Source: Xanthomonas sp. XNM01 (lineage in GTDB: Bacteria; Pseudomonadota; Gammaproteobacteria; Xanthomonadales; Xanthomonadaceae). Taken from it: a stretch of DNA of 64,000 bases. The translations under genes and the position numbers were made by a program. Below the pieces are notes generated by a model that was not told the DNA's origin, ran no database searches, and worked only from the letters and a program-made list of their open reading frames with translations. Below are positions 1 through 11,774 of this stretch, piece after piece. Numbering within the stretch: position 1 is the first letter of the stretch; each line of letters starts with the position of its first letter. The stretch is from assembly GCF_014851915.1 (NCBI RefSeq), contig NZ_JACVAP010000002.1, positions 124,001 to 188,000 on the forward strand. The letters are read 5' to 3'.

Positions 1-2528
<2,528 letters not shown>

Positions 2529-2580
2529 GGCAGGACGTCCGGCAGGGGCATGGTGGACACGCGCGGGTCCGCGCGTGTGG

Positions 2581-2775
2581 TGCCCCTCTGTCCTTTTGCC
2601 TGAGAGTTTGGAAGCTGCGCGGACGAGGTCGCGGCTTCGTGCCCCTTCGGCGCCGGCGCTGGCCCCGTGGGGCGGCCGGTCTCTCCAGAGTGTTGGATGG
2701 CGGTGGTATCGGGCCTGAGCGATTACGGGCGTTTGCGCCTTCGGCAGCGGGTCGCCCCGCTTCTCCCACCTGTAC
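2581..2775 (-). promoter_or_regulatory. Tandem glycine riboswitch upstream of gcvP
   Basis: Read on the minus strand, the leader holds two glycine aptamers in series. The first begins with GGTGGGAGA and contains GCCGAAGGCGCAA and CGCTCAGGC. A short linker leads to the second, with CTCTGGAGAGACC, GCCGAAGGGGCA and the signature CTCTCAGGCAAAAGGACAGA. This is the classic two-aptamer arrangement, placed directly before gcvP. Ends are estimated from the conserved blocks; the expression platform would lie at about 2529-2580. Confidence 0.93.
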
Positions 2776-2880
2776 TGCGGGGGCGATTATAGCGGGCCGC
2801 GGGCCGGGCAACGCACACGCCGCGCGGCCGGCCGGGGAGGCATGGCTTACCATGCTCGCCTGTCCCGCCTGCGTCGGACC

Positions 2881-3678
2881 ATGCACACGTCCACCGATAC
2901 ACCTTCCGAAGCGGAGGCCTCCACGGCCAGGGCGCCGGCCGCCATGCAGACGCTCCCGGAGCCGTCCGTGGTCGGCCGGTTGATGGCGGTGCTGCGGCGC
3001 GAGCCGGTGCTGTTCGTCACCCTGGCCTACGTGCTGGTCTCGTTCATGGGCATCTGGTCGAGCTACTGGTTCTACCGCGGCCTGGGCCTGCCGATCCTCG
3101 ACTACCTGCAGGGCAGCGACCTGTTCATCGCCGGCCTGCGCCGGCCCGATTACGCCCTGCTGCTCGCGCTCCCGCTGGCCATCCTCTGGGTCTCGGCTTT
3201 GCCGCTGGCCTGGGCCGAGCGCAACCCGGTGCGGACCGAGGAACTGCGGGCCCGGCGCTGGTGGGGGCGCTGGCTGTTTCCCGAGCGGCGCAGCTGGCTG
3301 GGCCTGTGGGGAATCCGGACCGACACGCTGCTGGCGATCAGCATGCTCGGCATGTCGATGTACATGCTCTATTCGCGCAACGACGCACTGGCCGAGCGCA
3401 TCGTCGCCGGTGCGCCGCACGGCCAGCCGGTCCGACTGACCCTGGCCGGCGCCAGCGCGCCGCTGCCCGGCGACGCGCAGCTGCTGGGCACCACCAGCGC
3501 CTTCGTGCTGGTGTGGTGGGCGCAGCCTGGCCGGATCGAGGCGCTGCCGACCGCCAACATCGCCCGGATCGAGTCGGCTCCGGCCGACGCGCCTGCCGCT
3601 GCGCCCGGCGTGGCGCCTGTGCCGCCAGCCGCCGCCGCGCCGGCCGGTGAGCCTCCATCTGGCGAGGCGACACCGTGA
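2881..3678 (+). CDS. Three-helix membrane protein of unknown function
   Basis: A 265-residue protein I do not recognise. The N-terminal 40 residues are polar. Three hydrophobic segments follow, at about residues 40-65 (LFVTLAYVLVSFMGIWSSYW), 80-105 and 138-158. The C-terminal 100 residues are soluble and end in an Ala/Pro-rich tail. The start at 2881 is chosen because a -10-like TTACCAT lies just before it; 2842 is an in-frame alternative with an SD-like GGAGG that is too close. The stop overlaps the next start (TGATG), so it is probably co-transcribed and translationally coupled with the Bcr/CflA exporter. Confidence 0.7.
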   Translation: MHTSTDTPSEAEASTARAPAAMQTLPEPSVVGRLMAVLRREPVLFVTLAYVLVSFMGIWSSYWFYRGLGLPILDYLQGSDLFIAGLRRPDYALLLALPLAILWVSALPLAWAERNPVRTEELRARRWWGRWLFPERRSWLGLWGIRTDTLLAISMLGMSMYMLYSRNDALAERIVAGAPHGQPVRLTLAGASAPLPGDAQLLGTTSAFVLVWWAQPGRIEALPTANIARIESAPADAPAAAPGVAPVPPAAAAPAGEPPSGEATP

Positions 3679-4937
3679 TGGGCGCGCCCGTGTCCACCCG
3701 CGCGGCCATCTCCACCCGCCGTCTGGCTCTGCTGCTGGGCGGCCTGGCGATGTTCGGGCCGTTCTCGATCGACACCATCTTCCCGGCCTTCCCGCAGATG
3801 GCCGGGCAGTTCGCCGCCGACAAGGTGGCGATGCAGCAGACGATCAGCGTCTATCTGCTGGCCTACGCGCTGATGAGCATCGTGCACGGCCCGCTGTCGG
3901 ATGCGATCGGCCGGCGCAAGGTGATCCTGGCCGGACTGGTGGTCTTCATCCTCGCCTCGGTCGGCTGTGCGCTCGCCACCGACCTGCCGACCCTGCTGGC
4001 GATGCGTGCGGTGCAGGGGCTGTCGGCCGGCGTCGGCCTGATCGTCGGCCGCGCGGTGATCCGCGACGTGCTGCAGGGCAGCGACGCGCAGCGGCTGATG
4101 AGCCAGGTCTCGATGATCTTCGGCATCGCCCCGGCGATCGCGCCGATCATCGGCGGCTGGATGCTGGGCCTGGGCCGCTGGCCGCTGATCTTCTGGTTCC
4201 TGGCCGGGTTCTCGCTGCTGCTGCTGGCCGCGACCTGGCGCTGGCTGCCCGAGACGCATCCGGTGGACGTGCGGATGCCGTTCAAGGTGAAGCGCCTGGC
4301 CCGCGACTACGTGGCCATCGGCACCAATCCGCGCTTCCTGCGGCTGGCTGCCGCCGGTGCGCTCGGCTTTGCCGGCCTGTTCCTCTACATCGCCTCGGCA
4401 CCGGCCTTCGTGATGGAACTGCTGGGCCTGGGCGAGCGCGAGTTCGCCTGGCTGTTCATTCCCACCATCGGCGGCATGACCATCGGCGCGTTCGTGTCCG
4501 GCCGCGTCGCCGGGCGCTGGGCGCCGGCGCGCCAGGTCGGCGTGGGCTACGCCTGCATGGGCGTGGCGGCGCTCTGCAATGTCGCCTACACCGGGCTGGC
4601 ACCCACGCTGTCGGTGCCGTGGGCGGTGCTGCCGATGAGCCTTGCGGCGTTCGGCGTGGCCCTGGTGTTCCCGGTGCTGACCCTGGCGATCCTGGACATG
4701 TATCCGCGCCAGCGCGGCTCGTCGTCCTCGCTGCAGGCCTTCCTGCAGCTGGTGCTCAACTCGGCCATCGCCGGCCTGCTGTCGCCGCTGCTGAGCCACC
4801 ACGGCCTGCATCTGGCCTTGGCCATGCTCGGCTTCGTGCTGGCCGGCTGGCTGGTGTGGCGCTGGGAAGCCCGCCTGGCGCGCCGCTTCCCGCCGCCGCC
4901 ATCCTCGCCCACGCTGGAACCCGGCGAACAGCTCTGA
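3678..4937 (+). CDS. Bcr/CflA family multidrug efflux MFS transporter
   Basis: A 419-residue major facilitator of the Bcr/CflA drug:H+ antiporter type, with about 12 membrane segments. Loop 2-3 carries the family motif GPLSDAIGRRKVILAG at about residues 75-90. Helix 5 has the antiporter-type stretch FGIAPAIAPIIGGWML. Substrates cannot be told from sequence; members export chloramphenicol, bicyclomycin or sulfonamides. ATG 3678 shares a base with the stop of the upstream membrane protein, so I use it rather than GTG 3675. Confidence 0.9.
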   Translation: MGAPVSTRAAISTRRLALLLGGLAMFGPFSIDTIFPAFPQMAGQFAADKVAMQQTISVYLLAYALMSIVHGPLSDAIGRRKVILAGLVVFILASVGCALATDLPTLLAMRAVQGLSAGVGLIVGRAVIRDVLQGSDAQRLMSQVSMIFGIAPAIAPIIGGWMLGLGRWPLIFWFLAGFSLLLLAATWRWLPETHPVDVRMPFKVKRLARDYVAIGTNPRFLRLAAAGALGFAGLFLYIASAPAFVMELLGLGEREFAWLFIPTIGGMTIGAFVSGRVAGRWAPARQVGVGYACMGVAALCNVAYTGLAPTLSVPWAVLPMSLAAFGVALVFPVLTLAILDMYPRQRGSSSSLQAFLQLVLNSAIAGLLSPLLSHHGLHLALAMLGFVLAGWLVWRWEARLARRFPPPPSSPTLEPGEQL

Positions 4938-4960
4938 CTTTTTCTGGAGAAGACCCCCGC

Positions 4961-5431
4961 ATGTCGATCAATTCCAAGGCCCGCCGCGACGCGCGCAAGC
5001 GCCAGGCCCTCCGCGAGCGCAACAAGGTGCACGGTGGCAATCCGTCGCCGATCGAGCCGCATGCCGAACTGCGCGATACCGAGGGCAACCTGCTGGCCGG
5101 CGTGGTGCGCCAGTCCGGTGTCTGGGTGCTGGGCATGGACGGCCGCATCGCCGGCAGTTCCGACAGTGCGGCGCAGATGCTGATGCTGATGCGGCGTGCG
5201 CAGCGCCTGCACGACGACAAGGGCATCCCGGTGAAGCTGGTGTTCTCGGATGCGCTGCGCGACGACGCGGAGATGGAAGCGGCCGCGCTGGGCCTGTCGC
5301 TGGAGGCCTACGAGCAGCAGCTGGAAGCGGAGATGGCCGCGGCCCGCCCGGCAGCGGCAGCCGAGGCAACCGACGAAGGCACCGACGAGGGCCAGGACGA
5401 GGACGACGGCAAGCCGGGCGCGGTGCATTGA
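4961..5431 (+). CDS. Conserved hypothetical protein with acidic C-terminal tail
   Basis: A 156-residue soluble protein, start ATG after GGAGA. The N-terminus is strongly basic (SKARRDARKRQALRERNK). A compact middle part (about residues 25-110) resembles small xanthomonad proteins of unknown role. The C-terminus is Ala/Glu/Asp-rich (TDEGTDEGQDEDDG). The basic head and acidic tail suggest nucleic-acid or ribosome contact, but this is only a guess. It follows the exporter by 23 bases and overlaps the next start by TTGA. Confidence 0.75.
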   Translation: MSINSKARRDARKRQALRERNKVHGGNPSPIEPHAELRDTEGNLLAGVVRQSGVWVLGMDGRIAGSSDSAAQMLMLMRRAQRLHDDKGIPVKLVFSDALRDDAEMEAAALGLSLEAYEQQLEAEMAAARPAAAAEATDEGTDEGQDEDDGKPGAVH

Positions 5432-5892
5432 ACCGTCGGCCGCGTGCTGCCACGGGCCGCTGCGGCGGCGCCTGGCTCGGCCCTGGCCTGGTCGTGCTGC
5501 TGGGCGCCTGGCCACTGGCGGCGACGCCATCGCCTGTGCCTGCCGCGCAGGTCGACACCGGCGCGGCACCCGCACCGCACGCGCCGCTGGCGGATGCCGA
5601 GGCCCGGGTCGACCCGGCCTCCGGCCATGGCAGGCCGCTGCCGCCGCCGTCTGGGCTGCCGGCGAGCGTGCCGACCCGGGCCAGCGTGATCCTCCTCGTC
5701 GGCCTGGATCCCTACGGCGACGTGGTCAACGTGATGATCGAGCGCTCCAGCCGCATCCGCCAGTACGACCGGGCGGCGATCGAGTACGCGCAGACCCTGC
5801 GTTACCAGCCGCAGGTGCTGAACGGCATGCCGGTGGCCTCGCGGCTGCGGGTGCAGGTGGAGTTCTCCGGCGACGCGCACAGCGCGGACTGA
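5428..5892 (+). CDS. Secreted TonB C-terminal-domain protein
   Basis: A 154-residue protein with an N-terminal hydrophobic segment (about residues 18-35, LGPGLVVLLGAWPLAA in outline), a Pro/Ala-rich linker and a C-terminal TonB-like domain. The latter has VDPYGDV-type spacing (GLDPYGDVVNVMIERSS) and YDRAAIEYAQTLRYQP, the usual pattern of energy transducer TonB ends. It lacks a long periplasmic spacer, so it is probably a TonB-fold periplasmic protein rather than a full transducer. The start is inferred as TTG inside the upstream stop (TTGA); no better start precedes the hydrophobic segment. Confidence 0.68.
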   Translation: MNRRPRAATGRCGGAWLGPGLVVLLGAWPLAATPSPVPAAQVDTGAAPAPHAPLADAEARVDPASGHGRPLPPPSGLPASVPTRASVILLVGLDPYGDVVNVMIERSSRIRQYDRAAIEYAQTLRYQPQVLNGMPVASRLRVQVEFSGDAHSAD

Positions 5893-5940
5893 CACGGCAT
5901 GGCGTCCTGGGCGCGCGGCGCCTGGGCACCGTCGACACGC

Positions 5941-5966
5941 ACGAGGCCGGCGGATGCCGGCCTCGT
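5941..5966. terminator. Hairpin between convergent genes
   Basis: ACGAGGCCGGC, loop GGAT, GCCGGCCTCGT: a perfect 11-bp stem between the 3' ends of the TonB-like gene and the M2 peptidase gene. There is no strong T run on either side, so termination efficiency is uncertain. Confidence 0.55.
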
Positions 5967-5987
5967 GGATGACGCGAGCGTGGTGGA

Positions 5988-7976
5988 TCAGCCCTGGGCG
6001 GGGCTGGCCGGCGGGGCGGCCGGCGCGGTGGCGGTGGCCTGCCAGCCGCACTGCTTGCCCTGGTTCTGCTGCTTGAGCCACTCCTGCAGCGGCGCGAAGT
6101 ACTCGAGCACGGCGCCGCCATCGATCTGCTCGCTGCCGGTCAGCTCCTTCAGCGTGGCCTGCCAGGGCTGGCTGGCGCCGCGGGCGAGCATGGCCTGGAA
6201 CTTCTCGCCGGCCTCCTTGTTGCCGTAGAAGCTGCATTCGTACAACGGGCCGGTGTGGCCGGAGGCCTCGCACAGCGACTTGTAGAACTGGAACTGCAGC
6301 ACGTGCGACAGGAAGTAGCGCGTGTACGGGGTGTTGCCCGGCACGTGGTACTTGGCGCCGGCGTCGAAGAACTCCTCGCCGCGCGCGCTCACCGGCGCCA
6401 CGCCCTGGTAGCGCGCCTTCAGCTCCCACCAGGCCTGGTTGTAGCGGTCCGGCTTGATCGACCCGTCGAACACGCCCCAGCGCCAGCGGTCGATCATCAG
6501 GCCGAACGGCATGAACGCGACCTTGGCCAGGGCCATGCGCATCTGGTTGTTGATCACCGCCTCGTGGCTTTCGGTCGGGGTGTCGACCAGGCCGATCGAA
6601 CTCAGGTACTTCGGCGTCATCGCCAGCACGATGGTATCGCCGATGGCCTCGTGGAAGCCGTCGTTGGCGCCGCCCTGGAAGATCGGCGGCTGCACGTTGT
6701 AGGCCAGGTCGTAATAGATGTGGCCCAGCTCGTGGTAGATGGTGGTGAAGTCTTCCTCGTTGGGCTTGATGCACATCTTGGTGCGCACGTCGCCGGCCAT
6801 GTTCATGTCCCAGGCACTGGCGTGGCAGACCACGTCGCGGTCCAGCGGCTTGATGAACTGGCTGTTGGTCCAGTAGCTGTCGGGCAGCTTGGGCATGCCC
6901 AGCGAGGTGTAGAAGTCCTGGGCGCGTTCGGTCATCTGCCTGGCGATCAGCAGCTGGGCCTCGCGCTCGGCCTCGAACTTCGCCTGCACGGTCGCGCCGG
7001 CGCCGCGCTTGGCCAGCGCCGCGGTCAGGTCCTGCTGGTACTGCTTCTCCAGCGCGCCGCTGATGTCCAGGCTGCCAGCGTTCTGGTAGGGCTGCAGGAT
7101 GTCCCACAGGTTGCCCCAGTCCTGCTGCCACATGTTGCCGAGCAGGTGCGCCGGCAGCAGGCCGCCGCTGACCTGGCCGCGCTCGACGCCATAGGTCTGC
7201 TCGAGCTTGTCGCGGGTGTAGCAGTGCAGCTGCTCGTACAGCGGCTTGACCTGGTCCCACAGCCGGTCGGTTTCGGCCGCGATCTGCTCTGGCGGCATGT
7301 CGTAGCCGCTGCGCCACATCACGCCGGTATCGGCGTAGCCCAGTTCCTTCGCGCCTTCGTTGACCAGTTCCGCAAAGCGCACGTAGTCCTGGCGGATCGG
7401 CTGGGCGATGGTGTGCCAGCCCTGCCAGGCGTCCAGCTGCGCGTCGTAATCGCGGCTGCTGCGCAGCACGTCTTCGAGCTGGCCGAGCTGGCGGCAGTTC
7501 CTGGCCTCGCCTTCGCCGGTGCAGTAGCTGCCGGCGCCGTAGGTGCCTTCCATCTTCGCGGCCAGGGTGGTCAGTTCGCTCAGCTTGGCCGGGTCCTTCG
7601 GTGCCGGCATCGCGGTCATCAGCTTGAGCATGGCGATGGCGCGCGCGCTGTCGGCGCTCATCGGCTGGCCTTCGAACTTCCTGGCTTCCTCGATCCAGGC
7701 GTTGAGCTGGGTCAGGGCGCGTTCGTTGCTCTTGGCCGCCACGCGCTGGCTGTCGTCGTTGATGTAGGTCGAGGACAGCCACTGCGCCGAGGTCATCTCG
7801 GGGAAGGAGGCGCGGAACTCCTCGTTGATCCGGGCGACGAACTGGTCGGCGGTCTCGCCGGTGGCGGCGGCCCCGGCCGCCGGCGCCGTTTCCGGCGTGG
7901 GTTCCTTCTTGCAGGCGGACAGCGACAGCAGGCCCGCACCGATGGCGAGCGACAGCAGCAGGTGGCGATGGTTCAC
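5988..7976 (-). CDS. M2 family peptidyl-dipeptidase (ACE-like) lipoprotein
   Basis: A 662-residue zinc peptidase of family M2, related to angiotensin-converting enzyme; family members remove C-terminal dipeptides. The N-terminus is a lipoprotein signal ([16 protein letters not shown]), so it should be anchored in the envelope. The zinc site HELGH lies at about residue 414 ([12 protein letters not shown]). The third ligand Glu is about 24 residues on, in GFHEAIGDT. It is full length for bacterial M2 enzymes. The gene stands alone, 79 bases after eptA on the same strand. Its role is probably peptide degradation; bacterial M2 enzymes are little studied. Confidence 0.92.
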   Translation of the reverse strand: MNHRHLLLSLAIGAGLLSLSACKKEPTPETAPAAGAAATGETADQFVARINEEFRASFPEMTSAQWLSSTYINDDSQRVAAKSNERALTQLNAWIEEARKFEGQPMSADSARAIAMLKLMTAMPAPKDPAKLSELTTLAAKMEGTYGAGSYCTGEGEARNCRQLGQLEDVLRSSRDYDAQLDAWQGWHTIAQPIRQDYVRFAELVNEGAKELGYADTGVMWRSGYDMPPEQIAAETDRLWDQVKPLYEQLHCYTRDKLEQTYGVERGQVSGGLLPAHLLGNMWQQDWGNLWDILQPYQNAGSLDISGALEKQYQQDLTAALAKRGAGATVQAKFEAEREAQLLIARQMTERAQDFYTSLGMPKLPDSYWTNSQFIKPLDRDVVCHASAWDMNMAGDVRTKMCIKPNEEDFTTIYHELGHIYYDLAYNVQPPIFQGGANDGFHEAIGDTIVLAMTPKYLSSIGLVDTPTESHEAVINNQMRMALAKVAFMPFGLMIDRWRWGVFDGSIKPDRYNQAWWELKARYQGVAPVSARGEEFFDAGAKYHVPGNTPYTRYFLSHVLQFQFYKSLCEASGHTGPLYECSFYGNKEAGEKFQAMLARGASQPWQATLKELTGSEQIDGGAVLEYFAPLQEWLKQQNQGKQCGWQATATAPAAPPASPAQG

Positions 7977-8055
7977 GAGACGTCCCCGGTGGAATGCAGT
8001 GCGGGCAGGCTAGTGGGGCCGCCGCTGGCCTGCAAGTGGAGCGGGGCAGGGCGTC

Positions 8056-9723
8056 TCAGGCGGCCGGTGCGCACCCCGCGAACAGGTCCCGGTCGCGCTG
8101 GTAGAGGCCGGTGTGGATGCGCAGCAGGCCCAGTACCGAGGAGAACAGGTCGTCGTGATCGGCGCGCCGGGTGGCCCGCTCGCGCAGGCAGGCCAGGTCG
8201 AGCCCGCGGTCGGCGGCGAACCCGGCCGAGAACCACATCACCATCGGGACCTGGGTTTGTTCGCGCGGCGCGATCGCATACGGGATGCCGTGCAGGTAGA
8301 GGCCGTTCTCGCCCAGCGACTCGCCGTGGTCGGACACGTACAGCAGCGCGGTGTCGTAGTCGTCCATCGCGGCGAGGGTGCGGATCGCGGACGCCAGCAG
8401 ATGGTCGGTGTAGAGCAGCGCATCGTCGTAGCTGTTGACGATCCGGCTGCGGTCGCAGCGGCCGAGGTCGTCGCTGTCGCAGGTCGGCACGAAGCGGCGG
8501 AACGCCGCCGGGTAGCGTTCGTGATACCCCGGGCCGTGGTTGCCCAGCTGGTGCAGGACCACGACCCGGTCGCCCGGACGCGCGCGCGCACGCGCCGGCA
8601 GATCCTGCAGCAGGATTCCGTCCAGGCAGCGTCCACCGGCGCACAGGGCCGGATCACGGGCCTCGTCCAGGCGCTCGATCGCCAGTCCGTCGCAGACGCC
8701 CTTGCAGCCGGACTGGTTGTCGCGCCACAGCGTCGACAGGCCGGCATGCTCGATCACGTGCAGCAGCGACTGGTGGCCGCGGATCCTGGCCTCGTCGTAG
8801 GCATGCCGCCCCCATGGAGAGAACATGCAGGGCAGCGACACCTCGGTGGCGGTGCCGCAGGCGTGCATGTCGCTGAAGTTGATCACGCCGGCCGCGGCCA
8901 GTTCCGGCGTCGTCTGGCGGCGATAGCCGTTCAACCCCCAGTTCGCCGCCCGCGCGGTTTCGCCGACCACGATGACCAGCAGGCGCGGCCGCGCCGTCGC
9001 CGCACGTGGCGCGGCGATGGCGTCCTCGCCGATCGGCAGCCTGGCCTGGTGGGCGACGCTGCCGCTGCGCAGCGCACGCGGCAGGCCGACCAGCACGTTG
9101 GCCGGCGTGACCAGGTAGCGGATCCCGCGCTGGTTGCGCAACAGCGATGCCAGGTCCTGCGACGCCAGCAGGGCGCCGCAGGCCAGCGCTGCGAGCGCGA
9201 CCACCAGCAGTGCGCCGCGCCGCAGCAGCGCCCGCCGCCAGCCGATCCTGCGCAGTCGCACCCGCCACAGCAGCACGCCCGGCACCAGCGCCAGCACCAG
9301 CAGTGGCGGCAGCAATGCCGCCGACAGCAGTTCGCTCGACTCCTTGCGGTCGGTGGCCAGTACGTTGCGCAGCATGTCCGCGTCCAGGTACAGGTGGTAG
9401 CGGCCCATGTAGTGGCTGGCCAGCGCCGCGATCACCAGCAGCGCGCCGATCAGCGGCTTGGCATTCCAGCGCCACGCCAGCAGGCCGAGCAGCAGGACGT
9501 GCACGCCGGGCACGATCAGCGCCAGGCCGACGGCCAGGCGCAGATTGCCCGGGTGCGCGACCATCGCACTGCGCCAGAACAGGCCATTGCAGGCGACAGT
9601 GAAGAACAGCGCGGCCACCAGGATCAGGCCTTCGGTGGACAGCTGCGGCTGCCATCGTCCGGCGACCGACAGCCACCGCCGCAGGGACGGAACGGAGGGG
9701 CCGGCGAACGGCCAGGTGCTCAT
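8056..9723 (-). CDS. eptA: Lipid A phosphoethanolamine transferase
   Basis: A 555-residue EptA-type transferase that moves phosphoethanolamine from phosphatidylethanolamine to lipid A, lowering negative charge and polymyxin binding. Five N-terminal membrane helices (residues about 20-190) precede a periplasmic sulfatase-fold domain. The catalytic Thr is in CGTATEVSLPCM at about residue 288. Metal-binding parts include VVGETARAANW and YVSDHGESLGENGLYLHG. The ATGA overlap with the PAP2 gene shows translational coupling. No two-component genes adjoin it. Confidence 0.93.
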   Translation of the reverse strand: MSTWPFAGPSVPSLRRWLSVAGRWQPQLSTEGLILVAALFFTVACNGLFWRSAMVAHPGNLRLAVGLALIVPGVHVLLLGLLAWRWNAKPLIGALLVIAALASHYMGRYHLYLDADMLRNVLATDRKESSELLSAALLPPLLVLALVPGVLLWRVRLRRIGWRRALLRRGALLVVALAALACGALLASQDLASLLRNQRGIRYLVTPANVLVGLPRALRSGSVAHQARLPIGEDAIAAPRAATARPRLLVIVVGETARAANWGLNGYRRQTTPELAAAGVINFSDMHACGTATEVSLPCMFSPWGRHAYDEARIRGHQSLLHVIEHAGLSTLWRDNQSGCKGVCDGLAIERLDEARDPALCAGGRCLDGILLQDLPARARARPGDRVVVLHQLGNHGPGYHERYPAAFRRFVPTCDSDDLGRCDRSRIVNSYDDALLYTDHLLASAIRTLAAMDDYDTALLYVSDHGESLGENGLYLHGIPYAIAPREQTQVPMVMWFSAGFAADRGLDLACLRERATRRADHDDLFSSVLGLLRIHTGLYQRDRDLFAGCAPAA

Positions 9724-10484
9724 GCCTGCGTCTCCGCCGTGTGGCCGCTGGCGGACGCGTGCCCGGACGTGGCCCCGCGCATGCCCAGGTACAGCGCCAG
9801 CGAGACCAGCCAGCAGATCGCCAGCGACCAGACGTCGTGCGAGAGAAAGTGCGCGCCACGCAGCTGCTGCGCCAGTCCGAATGCCAGGCCCGCGATCAGG
9901 CCGATGCCCATCCCCCACCAGCGCCAATGCGGCCGGTACAGCAGCGCGGCGAAGTACAGGGCCACCCAGGCATAGCCGGCGCCGGCGTGGCCGGCGGGGA
10001 AACAGGCGCCGGGTGCCGCAGCGGCATCCGCCAGCCGGGCCGTCGCGTACGCACCGCCGTAGCGGGCGATGTCCCACGGGCAGTGCACGCCGCTGGCGTG
10101 CTTGAGCAACGCGATCGTCGTGCTGGACAGCGCGACGGCCAGCAGCAGACAGGCCAGTGCGCGGCGAAGCGGCGCCGCGACGGGGTGCAGCCAGGTGCGC
10201 AGGAGGGCGAGCGCCACCAGCAGCCAGGCCAGCGTGCTCAGCAGCCGGCCGCCGCGGTGCAGCACCTGCTCGGTGATCCACGCATGGCGCAGCATCCAGT
10301 GACCGCCCTCCAGTCGGAACAGCGCGTCGGCCAGCCACTGGTCCAGTTGCAGGCCGATCAGGAGCGCGCTGGCCAGTGCCAGTCCCGCCAGCGGCAGTCC
10401 GGCATGCAGGACGAGGAAGCGACGTTGCAGACGGCCCTGGGGACGGGCGGTCAGGGGACGCAGGGCGGGCGGCGGCGGGAGCAT
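9720..10484 (-). CDS. PAP2 family membrane phosphatase
   Basis: A 254-residue integral membrane protein of the PAP2/lipid phosphatase superfamily with six hydrophobic segments. The three phosphatase motifs are visible: KHASGVHCP (variant motif 1), PAGHAGAG (motif 2, general-acid His) and RGAHFLSHD (motif 3). Motif 1 has CP rather than the usual RP. PAP2 proteins dephosphorylate lipid A, undecaprenyl diphosphate or phosphatidylglycerol phosphate. The pairing with eptA points to lipid A 1-phosphate or to recycling of lipid by-products; which one cannot be told. Confidence 0.88.
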   Translation of the reverse strand: MLPPPPALRPLTARPQGRLQRRFLVLHAGLPLAGLALASALLIGLQLDQWLADALFRLEGGHWMLRHAWITEQVLHRGGRLLSTLAWLLVALALLRTWLHPVAAPLRRALACLLLAVALSSTTIALLKHASGVHCPWDIARYGGAYATARLADAAAAPGACFPAGHAGAGYAWVALYFAALLYRPHWRWWGMGIGLIAGLAFGLAQQLRGAHFLSHDVWSLAICWLVSLALYLGMRGATSGHASASGHTAETQA

Positions 10485-11118
10485 ATCGGTCGGCAGGGCG
10501 GGCGGCGTGGCGCGATGCTCGACGTGGCGCTGTCGGAAGCCGGTCGGAGCGCCGTTGCCGATGCGTTAGTCCGCGGGCGCGGTTCAGTCCCGTCGCCGTT
10601 GGACGCTGTCCGGACCGCGACGGGTTGGCCCGGATATCGGCGTTGCCGTGGCGAGCCGGTCGGCGTACGGGCGGCCGGGGTGGCCGGAGATTCGTGCGCG
10701 GCGTGGCGCACCGGCCGTGGCGGTGTCGCCGGACGAGGCGACGGCAGCATGCGGCTGCGTCACCCGATGGAGGTTGTTCTGAGGCACGGCCATGCACATG
10801 CATGCGCCGGCCGATGGTCCAGCTGGAGATCGTGCATGGATGCGCGCCGGGCGTGCGCGGGATGGCGCGTCACCGGCGCTGGTGACGCGCAACGGCCGGT
10901 CCGAGCGGTCGCTGCCGGCGCCCGCATCCGCCAGCGTGGACGATCAGGGCAGGGCGCGTGTCCGGCCGGATGCGCACGCCGCGAGCCCGCCGGCCAACGG
11001 TGCGCGATGCGATCGACGCGCCTCACCTCACTCCGCGGATCAGGCCCGCAGGGATGGATGTGCATGTATCCCCGCGTCGCCACGGGCCCTGTACCATCGC
11101 GCGGGCGGCCTTGTGCCA
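10485..11118. other. 634-bp stretch without a recognisable gene
   Basis: I find no protein family in any frame. The one clear structure is a perfect 10-bp stem at 10865-10890 (GCGCGTCACC, loop GGCGCT, GGTGACGCGC). A promoter for the PAP2-eptA pair should lie near 10485-10560, but no convincing hexamers are seen. Downstream it runs into the duplicated gene end at 11119. Confidence 0.6.
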
Positions 11119-11179
11119 CGGGCAACCCGCGTTCGCACAGCCAGGCACGCGCATCGTCCGCGTCCTGCTCGAACCGCGC
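11119..11179 (-). repeat. Diverged copy of the 3' end of the downstream-neighbour CDS (11257-11317)
   Basis: About 60 bases matching the last 20 codons of the gene at 11250-11735, in the same orientation and 138 bases further on. The copy reads FEQDADDARAWLCERGLPVA; the gene reads the same with I in place of C. Apart from that codon the base changes are at third positions. The copy has CAA where the gene has its TAA stop. Similarity ends abruptly on both sides. Confidence 0.85.
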
Positions 11180-11249
11180 CTATCTGGTTTGCGGGTGCCA
11201 TGATGCTTGACGCGTCGCCACGCGCCCGTGCAATGCCACGCACTCGGCT

Positions 11250-11735
11250 TTACGCGACAGGCAACCCGCGTTCGATGAGCCAGGCACGCGCGTCATCGGC
11301 GTCCTGCTCGAACCACGCTCTCGTCGACCCCAGCCGGTACGTGTAGCCCCAGGCATCCATGTCGGCCATCAGCCGCACGCTGCCGACGCCGGGCAGGCGC
11401 CCGGCCAGCACGATCTGCAGGTAGCAGGTCGCATCCTCTTCGGGCACCGAGTCGGTGGCATCGGTATGCACCAGCGCACGCCGCTCCGGCGGCAGCACGA
11501 TCAGGTGGCAGGCTTCGTGCAGCAGCGAATGCACCGGCGTATCGCCGCGCGCATAGACGGTGCTGGCGATGATCCCGGCCTCGGGCTCGCCCCAGTAGCT
11601 GCCGGGAATCGCGGCACCGTCCTCGACCATCACCAGCTGCAGGCCATGAGCGGCCAGCAGCGCGGCGGCGTCGCCCACGGCGATGTCCTGCAGGCGGGTG
11701 ACGGCCGGTGCGGATGCGGGCGCAGAGGTATCCAT
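11250..11735 (-). CDS. Hypothetical protein with HExxH-like motif
   Basis: A 161-residue soluble protein I cannot name. The middle part has LLHEACHLIV at about residue 80, an HExxH zinc-peptidase-like signature, followed by PPERRALVHTDATDSVPEED with possible acidic ligands. There is no signal peptide. It lies 39 bases after minE on the same strand and may be a passenger of the min operon. The last 20 codons are duplicated downstream at 11119-11179. Whether it is a real peptidase is open. Confidence 0.75.
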   Translation of the reverse strand: MDTSAPASAPAVTRLQDIAVGDAAALLAAHGLQLVMVEDGAAIPGSYWGEPEAGIIASTVYARGDTPVHSLLHEACHLIVLPPERRALVHTDATDSVPEEDATCYLQIVLAGRLPGVGSVRLMADMDAWGYTYRLGSTRAWFEQDADDARAWLIERGLPVA

Positions 11736-11774
11736 GCAGGACGACCGGGCCGCGTGCGCGGCCCGGAGCGGGCA

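Noticed and set aside
10376-10885. Plus-strand frame over the start of the PAP2 gene and into the empty stretch
   Set aside because: Mostly antisense of the PAP2 gene; Arg-rich, no motif and no SD.
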